This document shows positions 35,101-44,547 of a stretch of 47,906 nucleotides of DNA, one piece after another. The notes beneath the pieces were generated by a model. That model was given only the letters and a program-made list of their open reading frames with translations. It was not told where the DNA came from and did not search any database. The position numbers and the translations under genes are program-made. Every line of letters begins with the position of its first letter. Position 1 is the first letter of the stretch. The stretch lies in contig NAOQ01000201.1 in assembly GCA_002751075.1 (NCBI GenBank), forward strand, positions 69,137-117,042. Reading direction: 5' to 3'. Source of the DNA: Ichthyophonus hoferi (lineage: Eukaryota; Opisthokonta; Ichthyosporea; Ichthyophonida; Ichthyophonidae).

Positions 35101-37041
35101 ATTCTCTCCATTTTTTAATTAGCCAGTGAGTATATTTCAAATATATTCGACTGCTGTAACAATCAACAACCTATGATGGGAGTACTATTACCAACTCATC
35201 TTTCACTGTGCGTTCTATGTCAGTAGGTTTGTAAAAGGCTACATGATGGCTAAATAAATTTCAACTGAGCTTATAGAGTCCACGCAGGATGGAGCCAGTG
35301 CTCTCTTTATGGCAGCCCAGGGTGGCCACGTAGAGATCATTGAATTGCTGCTAAAATACGGGGCAGACGTTAATCAACAATTAAGAGATGGTGCATCACC
35401 ATTGTTCATTGCGGCACAGAATGGCTTCACAGACTCCGCAGAAATCTTGCTTAAAAACAATGTATGTAGGGACTTCCCGACTGTGAACTTGGTTATCTGT
35501 TAGCGTTTTGATATAAAATAGTGTAAAAAAATACCAATGGAATGGAATTTGGTCAGTTTTTTTTTTTTCTGCTAGAATTATTGCATTACATATGACATAG
35601 TTTGACTGAGTTTCTTACTTCTTACCATGTTAAGGATTCTTTCTGTCAAATGCTAATAAAAATTATATATACAAGTTCTGTATAATCCTGCATTTTCTTA
35701 CATTTGCGTATAGAAATGCGATATCAAGTAATAGACATGGGTCTGTCAACAAACCACGAATCACCACTGATAATGATAAATTACAAATTGCAAAGGACGT
35801 AAAACATACTTTGTGGCAAGAGTACCTAATACTAATACCTAATGACTAATTACTAATCCTATACAGGCAATAGTGAACTCTCAACTGAATGACGGAGCCA
35901 GTTCCTTGTTTGTGGCGTGCCAGAATGGTCACTATAATACAGTTAAAATATTGTTGGCCTATGGGGCAAACACCAACTTAGGAAAACACGACGGAGCCTC
36001 TCCGTTGCACATTGCGGCAGAAAAAGGTCATTGTAATCTGGCAGAGCATCTTGTTCACGAGGTACCTGGAGTTTATTTCATTTACCTTGTCTACCCTCTT
36101 TTTCTACTTATTCCAAAACTCTTTGTATTAACTCTCTTTCATCGCATTCATTGTTTTTACATTTATTTATGATCAACTACATTTTAATATCCACTTAAAC
36201 TAGCTAGATCCAGGTTCATTATATTTGATTGATCAGTATGTGAAGCCAAGTAGTAGAGAGCATAGAACATCCAACATTTGCATTTCACTGCTACGTGTAC
36301 CGTAGGAGAAAGAAAACTGACACATTATATGACCTAAAGGGTGCTGTGATTAACAAATCAAAGCAAGACGGTGCCACGCCACTATTCATGGCATCACAGG
36401 ACGGTAATATATCTATGGTATCAATGTTTCTCAGCTTGGGTGCCAATCCCGCCCTTACCATGACAGACGGAGCATGCTCTCTTTTTGTTGCTGCACAAAA
36501 CAACTGGGAGCCTGTAGTTGAATGTCTACTCAAGTCGGGGGCTAATCCAAACCAAAGGAAACAGGATGGAGCCGTACCAATACACATTGCGTGTGAGCGA
36601 GGTCATACAAAAGTAATTGTACAGTTATTGTCCAAGAATGCACAGGTTAATATACAAAAAAATGATGGCGCTACACCTCTTTTTATGGCGACGCAATACT
36701 CTCATCACGACGCTATGAGATCACTTTTTATTTATGGTGCTGATCCAAATATTTCATTAAAAGATGGCTCCACTCCGCTATTTGCCGCAGTGCAAAACAA
36801 CAATATTCAAACCGTGGCTCTCCTTGTACAAAACGGTGCAGACTGGATAATTAAAAATAATACTGGTATCTGCGCGCTGGAATTTGCAAGATGTCATGGC
36901 CATTATAGAATTCTACGCTTCATCAAGTGGTTCAAGTGGTTGACAGCTGGAGAAAGTATTACTAATATTTGTTTAAATGGTATCGACCAAGATGAGCATT
37001 TGGCTATGAGATCAGAAGAGAAGTATGAGGAGATACATTGA
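32168..37041 (+). CDS. F-box protein with about 14 ankyrin repeats (6 exons)
   Basis: Exons 32168-32430, 33469-33813, 34677-34899, 35270-35461, 35867-36061 and 36340-37041; phases agree and give 639 codons. The F-box is at residues 5-50 (LPTEIALHIFKFL...VNRYWYY). A leucine-rich-like turn (CPNIEDIDLRGCTQLGD) follows. Ankyrin repeats run from about 152 to 610 as fourteen units, nearly all exactly 33 residues and mostly starting DGA[ST]PLF or DGA[ST]PLH. The 33-residue register was used to choose the exon 3/4 and 5/6 junctions and is unbroken across every intron. The tail is charged (DEHLAMRSEEKYEEIH). Known F-box proteins bind SKP1 in SCF ubiquitin ligases; the ankyrin stack would be the substrate receptor. 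Repeats 4 and 8 (KHDGATPLHIAAEKGH-type) are near copies, showing internal multi-repeat duplication. The substrate is unknown. Confidence 0.88.
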
Positions 37042-37310
37042 AAATGAATAATGAATATGTAGACGAGATTCAACTAGCTGGTGGAGAATAATCAATCATG
37101 CAGTATATATTAAAGTAAATATTAAAAACTGTAGTATCATACTTGGGTGCCATATATCGGTGTTTATGTTAGCTCACAAAAAAAAGAAAAGAAAAGACAA
37201 CAGTAAATCATCCTATTTTTTCCCTCATATTTACTTGGACATTTCTCAATAACTTGCACCTGTCAAGCAGTAGAGTAATAAGCCTTTCATGCGACTGGGT
37301 TTGTAGCAAA

Positions 37311-37321
37311 AATAAAATAAA
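37311..37321 (+). terminator. Poly(A) signals of the F-box/ankyrin gene
   Basis: Overlapping AATAAA hexamers about 270 bases after the stop codon at 37041. Confidence 0.45.
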
Positions 37322-38964
37322 TTTATTGTTATAGCAAAAGTAAATTCAGGTTGCATTTATATTTGAAGGAGAATGATATGACAAGTATCATGTTGACATA
37401 TTAATAAATAAATATTGCATATTAATGATTAAAGATTTGATAAAGAATCTTATAGGTACTGAAAAAAAAAACTCTAAAGTTTCAAATTAGTACATAGTTA
37501 TTTTCTTTGACACCCCTGCTGCAAACATTATGGGTAGAACCCTTCAGCATGAGAGTACAGGGACTAAGGTATAGTGACTACATTTGAATCATTAACTTTA
37601 TAAACCTTTATTACATTAAGAGTTTATCTAGAGATTAGCCTTGCTTCTTGTGTCACCATTACACAGGGAAATGAACGATTTGTAGAATAGCTGCTCTTTT
37701 ATTTTACTACATCCACAGTTTTCTATTAAAAAAAAGGGTTTATGTTCCGTCATTAGAATATTTGTACTAGAAATATACATTACCGTGACCACAACCCCAC
37801 ATAACTCGGATAGAAAATACAAGTAATAAGTATTATATACTATAGCTTACCATAAGTAAATTTTAATCATTTCAACTTACCTTTGTGTCAATATATATAT
37901 ATATATTACTTGGATAATATTGCGTGTATGATACGTATCCATGTATATAATATATAGTATAGGCCTAGGTATCTAATGGGAGTGAATTGATATAAACAAA
38001 ACTGGAGTCAAGATATGATGAGAAACAAGTATAAAAGAAAACAATAATTAACAATAAGGCTCTTGTCGCAGCGCAGACATTTGCTACACCCCTGGGGGTA
38101 TGTAAAAAAAACACATAAATAAAGACAGCCTCTTTAATAGGGTTGTGGACTTCCTGATATTGGCCAGAGACTAAAAACACGTGCTACACATACTCGATAG
38201 TATTATTATAATCTTTATATCTCTATATACTATTTCTAAGAAACTGTCCATTTCCGTTCCCTTTTTTTATATACGGCGCTAAAGCTTTACACACATTTTA
38301 CAAAGATACAATAACTTTGGGCATGTGTTGTGAAATGATATTACTGGATCGCTTACCTCATACTGATGTTACCAATGAGCTGGCCTCATAGCAATGCGCC
38401 TTATCCGTACTATACCGGTTTTATTTATGAAAGAAAACCGGTACAGGTAATGGTATAACGGAGTATAAAAGAAAAAGGAACACAGAATAATAAATATGGT
38501 TTTTTTGTGAACAGTCTTTATTGCTTAATTTTGTTGGCCTCAGTAGAACTGTTGTTCTTCAACCTTCATCATAAATATCAGCTGACAGGTGCTAATGGGT
38601 CTAAATATATAAATATAAGGTATTAATTATATTTCTTAAATATAAAAGATCTTGTGCAGCAGGACAGACATCTGTAAATCTAGAGTGAGACAAAATAAAC
38701 ATCCTTGCTTTCTATTTTAATTATCTGCTTGCAAGTGCCAGCTGTCATGCACATATATTAGATAATTGCTAAAACACAGGCCAACTCCATATACTTCATA
38801 TTATGTTCGAATGTCTAATCCATTACATTGATACCTTGTTTATCTATGTGAAATGACATTACTGGATCATTATCTCATACTAGCGAGCCGGACTCATTGT
38901 GAAAAGAATCAAGAGATATAAGTTGACAATTTATTATGTAGTATTAATCCAAAGTGGAGATTAC

Positions 38965-39622
38965 GTTGCAAGACCGTTAACTCCGAATGTAAACATATTT
39001 TGGATCATGAAATGATTGGTCCAATATATAAATATTTAAAAATATATATATATATTAAAAAAATGAAATAAAATATTTTAATATATAATAAATGATATAA
39101 AATAAAATGCTCTAAAATAAAATAATAAACATAAAAAAACTTCAAATATTATATTATACGATTTACTGGCTGATTGAATAACGCTCTTAGCCAATAAACA
39201 TATATATTTAGAAGTATTGTAGCGCGATAAACGGATGTACAGAATAAAAAGAATGGAAGCAACTACTAATAAACATGAGTAATGACATTTAAATCATTAT
39301 AAGAAAAAGCTTTTTATTTCTTATATATAAACATTTTATCTTAATGATGGGGAAATACAAGATACTTGAGCGGTATTCTATAACCATTGTATCTTATTGT
39401 AATGTCTGTCTGTCTATTCCACCATTGGCACATGAGTAAAATAATCAGTGCCAAGATCTCTCGCTTCCAGGAGTCAGATCTGTTTATTAATGTTAAATGG
39501 TGATAAGTGTTATCATTTACATTATAATATTTCACCTCTTACTGATCGGTCTCATTGCGCAATATCTACATTAGCACTGAAGCGCATAAAATTGTCAATT
39601 TCCTCTGAATTAGAGCAGAGAT
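38965..39622. repeat. Tandem duplication of family R1, left unit
   Basis: Starts with the R1 block GTTGCAAGACCGTTAACTCC. It later carries GCGATAAACGGATGT, a GCTTTTTATTTCTTATATA block, CCAGGAGTCAGAT and TTTCCTCTGAATTAGAGCAG. The same blocks recur in order in the right unit about 840 bp further on. Confidence 0.65.
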
Positions 39623-39804
39623 ATCATTAATACAACCAGTTGCCCAGGGAGTCTGCATGTACGTCTTCTGGAAGACCCCCTACTACGTCGACCCGAGCCC
39701 TGAAAACAGATCGGATCAATTAGCTATTTTTTACCGCTAGCCCAATGAAAGATACTTCAACAAAGAATCAATCATCAGTAACGGATCGCTATAATATGTT
39801 GTAT

Positions 39805-40460
39805 GTTGCAAGATCGTTGACTCCGAATGGAAACATGGCTTGGTCAAAGTGGATTATGAAATGATTGGTCGGATATGATCATTCTTAAATGTGTAGATTG
39901 ATTTGTCAGTAAATATAATGTGAGCATTCAACATTGAATGAGTAAATTAGTTAAAGAGCCATAGGAGCTAATAGTAGATCACTGAGAAAGAGACCAAATA
40001 AATCTAAATCTAGTCGGTGTCGCGGCTTCTACAAATTGTATTAGCCAATAGAGGCTTTCAAAATATTGATAAAGACACTATGGTTGACGCCGGCGATAAA
40101 CGGATGTTGCGGGAAGGGTGAGAGTAACAAAAACAACTAATAATAAACACGGGAAATGACTTTTAAACTAATATAAAACAAAGCTTTGCATTTCTTATAT
40201 ATACTTTATCTTAATGAATTGAAAAATACGTGGCCTGTATTCAATAATCATTGAATCTTTTTTGTAATGTCTATGCCACCATTGGCTCTTGAGTCATCAG
40301 TATCAAGATCTCTCACCCTTCCAGGAGTCAGATGACCGTTCACTATTATCAAATAGTGTTAATAATTATTTTCTACACCGTAATGTAGCACCCCTTACCA
40401 ATATATAATAAAACCTAAACGCATTAAAGCGTCGATTTCCTCTGAACTAGAACAGATAAA
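39805..40460. repeat. Tandem duplication of family R1, right unit
   Basis: Carries the same ordered blocks as 38965-39622, with substitutions and small indels. It keeps the longer R1 start (39805-39960, through GTTAAAGAGCC), which also matches 21893-22064. Function unknown. Confidence 0.65.
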
Positions 40461-40950
40461 TTTAGGATTTATGTTTATATCATATCATATCAGTATATAT
40501 TTATATATTTTACCATTCGAACGGACCTTTTAAATGATAACGAAAATAGCCAATACTGAGAATGTCAATCTAAGAAATAATCATAGATTTTGATTGCGTC
40601 ATAATCTTCAAAATTTTAGGAAACACATGGCTTTTAAAAAATACAAATTACTACCTATTATATTATTAATAATTTGGCATAAATTATAAGAAAGGTATAT
40701 AGCTCCACCATAATCCGCGCGATCCTGCAATTAAGGTATTTACCTACAAAAATTCGCAACCTCTGAGTATCTGTTAAGAAGCAATTGGTTTAAACTGGGC
40801 ATTTTTGTATTTTGAGAGTTCTATTTAATAGAGCAATCATAGCCCACATCATGCTGCAAATAAACCAATAATATTATTTCATGAGCATACAACTAACCGA
40901 AACTACAAGATCAGTTCAGATGAGAGATCTTGGCTTAGATCCTTTGACGC

Positions 40951-40960
40951 TTATATATAT
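40951..40960 (+). promoter_or_regulatory. TATA-like box of the secreted chitin-binding-like gene
   Basis: TTATATATAT in an otherwise mixed-composition stretch, about 66-75 bases upstream of the ATG at 41026. This is a plausible core promoter position for a short-leader gene. Confidence 0.4.
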
Positions 40961-41025
40961 GTTGGAGCTATAGTATGTACGCACTTCCTTGGGTTATTTG
41001 GTAAAAGGTATTTCTTTGTTGTATA

Positions 41026-41481
41026 ATGAGCATCCTCTCCCTCCTAATTTTTTCGGTTGCTACAGCAACTATGGTCTCTGGCAGATCATTGCAGACAAGC
41101 AATCACGACTTCCAATGCCCGGACGACTGGGAAAGCCGTGGTTATAATGCTTACGTTGATCCATCTTCATCCAGTGGTTACTACCTGTGTGGGCATCAAG
41201 GCCCTGTCCACCACAATTGTCCTAAACTCACCTGCTTCAGCAATAAGCTACACCAGTGCGCTTGGTGCCCCCCTACTCCTCCTACTAAGACTTCAATATA
41301 CCCTCCCCCTACTACTAGTAGTTCAATCTACCCTCCCCCTACTACAACAACTTCAAAGCGCCCTCGCCCTTGCCCTACTACTACAACAACCACGACAGTA
41401 AAACCTACTACTACAACAACCACGACAATCTACCCTACTCCTACTTATTATTACCCCGATTCTCTTGTTTATTTCAACTAA
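41026..41481 (+). CDS. Secreted protein, modified chitin-binding type 2 module plus Thr/Pro tail
   Basis: An intronless frame of 151 codons. Residues 1-20 are a typical signal peptide (MSILSLLIFSVATATMVSGR). Residues 31-82 hold six cysteines (C31, C55, C65, C70, C78, C81). The layout CPDDW...GYYLCGHQG...NCPKLTCFSNKLHQCAWC recalls a CBM14/peritrophin-A module, which binds chitin. The second canonical Cys is absent (SSSSGYYLC where DCSxYYxC is usual), while C70 and C81 are extra. The rest (83-145) is Thr/Pro-rich with two duplications: SIYPPPTT twice and a longer Thr-run unit twice. It is probably O-glycosylated like a mucin. TATA-like and AATAAA signals bracket the frame, which supports a complete single-exon gene. 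Chitin binding is inference. Confidence 0.75.
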   Translation: MSILSLLIFSVATATMVSGRSLQTSNHDFQCPDDWESRGYNAYVDPSSSSGYYLCGHQGPVHHNCPKLTCFSNKLHQCAWCPPTPPTKTSIYPPPTTSSSIYPPPTTTTSKRPRPCPTTTTTTTVKPTTTTTTTIYPTPTYYYPDSLVYFN

Positions 41482-41557
41482 TATTCCTTGTATTGGCTTG
41501 CCTTGTGGATTGGGAGCACCGTTATTTGTTATTTCAATGTCTACCGAAAATCCCATT

Positions 41558-41563
41558 AATAAA
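41558..41563 (+). terminator. AATAAA poly(A) signal
   Basis: Lies 77 bases after the stop of the chitin-binding-like gene. Confidence 0.55.
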
Positions 41564-42219
41564 GTAGGTCTTGGTGTTTGGATTGACAGATACTGGTTGT
41601 CACCTTTCCCCCTCTAGTCTCTAGTTTAACTGTAAAATGCATTACTTCGCCTGGCCCATTACCATTCAATACTAAATGTTAGCCTGTGTTTGATTATTTG
41701 GTGGATTCAATTAGTTTATAAGATCAGGAATATATAAGGATTCTTCATTGATAACTTAACTATTTGGGCGGTAAATAATGACATGGCTTGGCCCGATTCC
41801 GTCCACTTTGGAAGTAATATTACGAATAATCCTCAAATACATGTGAAGCCCCTCCTAAATAAATGTTGAAACAATAAGCTTGGCTGGTTTAATCAACAGG
41901 ATTTATAGTAGAATACTACACTTTAACATAAAATATTGAAATTTCATTTGATAAAAATTATTATAATGCCATTCATTTCAATTTAACGTATCACAAAAAT
42001 GCAATGCAATATGCTTCAATAAAGTGATGCAATAAAGTTCATTGCATCGCACACTTACTCTACCTGCTAGGTGATTTAAGCTTTGAGATACTGTTTAAAA
42101 GGATGCCATAAAACTTGGTTGAGTCTATAAAGTACAATAGTATATGTGGGCATTATATTGCTGTTCATTCAAAAAATTATTTTAGGTAATAATATGAAAG
42201 TTTCTTAATGAATACATGT

Positions 42220-42510
42220 CGGAACATGGGCAATACATTACAATAATTACTTATTTATTTATACATTTGTATTAGAATATGACATATATTCTATTTATTT
42301 ATTATTTGTAATTAATAAAATAGCTGAGAATATGTCAAACCTAGGTGGCAATGATCCAGATTGAAATCTACTCCTGTATACCACATTATATTAGGTATAT
42401 AATTTCATCTGATTTCAGTATCATCGCATCACGTGTTTAGAATGGTATAAATTAAAAATTGTGGCTGAAACAACGCTTTTACTTTTGTCTGCATCATAGT
42501 TTTCCACTTG
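42220..42510. repeat. Dispersed repeat copy, pair with 31136-31475
   Basis: Same block order as the copy at 31136; the best-preserved part is CATCGCATCACGTGTTTAGA through GGCTGAAAC. Confidence 0.55.
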
Positions 42511-42846
42511 ACAAGCGTCATTTGTTCAAGTGAAAAATATTTTCCTATCTGTCATTCAACATATAGCTCCCTTCATAATATATACATACCGTGAATAGTT
42601 TCGTCTATCAGTACTAAGCCTTAATTGCAGGACAGAATTATTGCGTGATATTCAGCAAGTCAAATCAAGTTAACTGATCCGCAATTTTTATAGTCCCGAA
42701 CCGACTGAAATTAGTTAACCAATGAGCTACGTACCTGCATATTTGCATTGGTTGTCAAAAACAAGTTATTCTATCCGAGTTAAAAAAAGAAGTACTACTT
42801 GCCTGATGAATTAATCAATCTCAACTTGAAATAATAGACAATCCAG

Positions 42847-42854
42847 TATAAAAG
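42847..42854 (+). promoter_or_regulatory. Consensus TATA box without an assigned gene
   Basis: TATAAAAG followed about 30 bases later by a GC-richer stretch with no ATG nearby. It points to a transcription start near 42877, for a spliced gene or a non-coding RNA covering the hairpin segment at 43112-43189. Confidence 0.4.
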
Positions 42855-43075
42855 CAAGTGCAGGACGCCAGCTTTGGATATCTTGGAAATTTAAAAGAAT
42901 CGCGAGTTCTGTTTGGTATTTATTCGTTCTTTATTATTTGCTTATATAATAACTGTGTATGTTAATTTATATAGAATAGTATTTACTAAAATAAATTCCC
43001 ATTAGATCAACACCTCGGTTTATTATTATAATTAAACAGTTATTTCATATTAATATATTTAGAAGTAAAATATAG

Positions 43076-43276
43076 AGAAATCTCCATATTCAGAACCAAA
43101 TAAGAGCATAAACGAGACCACCCGAAAGGAGTCTCGTACAGAAAAATGGTCGAAAGACTCGGCTGATGACATAGACGTTAGGAACGTCTCGAACCGCACT
43201 CAGGTGCAATTTTCTAGATCCCAAAAACAGCTTCCTAGCCAAACGGAAATCTCTAGTTCCTTACATCATCATCAGG
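43076..43276 (+). other. Exon-like or structured-RNA segment
   Basis: Bounded by an AG acceptor and a GTAATC donor, 201 bases long, phase 1 on both sides, and open in one frame (hydrophilic, Ser-rich, including TRKESRTEKWSKDSADD). It has no ATG in that frame, so if coding it is an internal exon of a gene I could not complete. The same DNA holds three consecutive stem-loops: ACGAGAC/GTCTCGT (43112-43137), GTC-GAAA-GAC (43149-43158) and AGACGTT-AGG-AACGTCT (43173-43189). Either reading is possible. Confidence 0.3.
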
Positions 43277-44145
43277 GTAATCGTTTAAAATAAAGACTTG
43301 GTAGGTTTACCCTAAAGTATTTCCGTTTCTGCATAAATAATATAAGAAAACCAGTAAGTTCATATCTTGTTGGTATACTTAGTCTTGTGAGTGTATTCAA
43401 ATAGCGGTAATGTGTGCTAGTGCTTTTTAGACCTTACAACCCCTTATCATTTTTTTATATTAAAGATCGATTAATTCTGGTTTAGCCTGGGGTTTTCATA
43501 ATCACATCACAAACATTATAAGGGTATATTTAATGAAATATACACATAGGACAACTATGTAAGTGATAAGAAAAAATAAAATAATTTAAGCATGCCTCTA
43601 CCAGTCGCCACTACGCAGGTAATTGTGTTAGTATAATATAAAGATGTGCGTTTTAAAAGTATATATACTATAATATACCATAGGAATTTAGCTTTGCAAT
43701 TATCAGTATTAATGGGTAGTTATAAAAGTTTGTGTTTTTTAAAACTGACTTTGCAAACTAATCTAAAAAAAGACATAAATTAAAAATTATTATATAAAAC
43801 TTCAAGGTCACACATGGGTCTGTGCCGCGACTTACTGGCTAATGCTTAATTTCAGCAATATGAATTCCTGATTTTAATTCATATCATGCTATTGGTTAGC
43901 ATCAACTTTAAACTGATCCATAATCTCATAGTTGAGATGAGAAAAGGTTATTCAAGACACATTCCTATTTTATTTTTTTCATAGAAAAAATAATTGCTAT
44001 ATTTTAAAATAATGTTTTAAAAAATTATTATGAAAATATATTAAAGTAAAAGCGTTTAAAAACATAGTATAACTAACGGAGGATTAAGCCACTCCCACTT
44101 CAACTATTTCACACTCCTCAAAAATTAAGTTTAAATTAAAATAGA

Positions 44146-44349
44146 ATGTCTGGATTGGATTATTTAATCCAATTACATGTGGGTCTGGCATTGAAGCTGC
44201 GGCTCAATCATACACGAGAAGCAATACGGAATACTATGTTGTTGTATGCACAAGCTTTAACTTGTCATTGTCAAGAATTGGGAAAACTATTGCTAATGTT
44301 GAGCTACTGCGATTATATTACTTTTCATAAGTCAATATATCATTTTTAA
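44146..44349 (+). CDS. Possible short protein or exon, unknown
   Basis: A 67-codon frame starting MSGLDYLIQLHVGLALKLRL, with normal-looking composition (no repeat bias) in a local GC-richer patch. An AG acceptor sits just before the ATG. There is no recognised domain and no promoter. It could be an exon of a gene that I did not resolve or a chance frame. Confidence 0.2.
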   Translation: MSGLDYLIQLHVGLALKLRLNHTREAIRNTMLLYAQALTCHCQELGKLLLMLSYCDYITFHKSIYHF

Positions 44350-44547
44350 CAATTCATACCTGTTAGTTCCTTTAGCCGACTGATAAATTTAAACCCCAGC
44401 CATTTGGTTCTACATTTACTTAAAACTAAAGTTCATATGGTATTCAAGGTATACTTTCTTAAATATTTAAGTATATACTTAACCCAATATTAAATGAAGA
44501 TGGTAATACGTGATGTATTGTATTTTGTTTAAATAAAATACAAAAAA

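Larger units (their letters stand above)
37042..40950. other. Repeat-rich intergenic region
   Basis: It holds AATAAA signals at 37311, a related pair of short repeats (38327-38392 and 38846-38900, core GAAATGA[CT]ATTACTGGATC), and the diverged tandem duplication 38965-40460. I see no gene with exon support; the frames at 37628-37822 and 37965-38180 look like chance. Confidence 0.6.
41564..44547. other. Intergenic region with a TATA box, a hairpin-rich segment and a repeat copy
   Basis: AT-rich. It holds the second copy of a dispersed repeat (42220-42510), a consensus TATA box (42847), and a GC-richer open segment with strong hairpins (43076-43276). It also holds a short ATG exon-like piece followed by a donor (43593-43619, MPLPVATTQ then GTAATT) and an isolated 67-codon frame (44146-44349). 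Confidence 0.55.
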
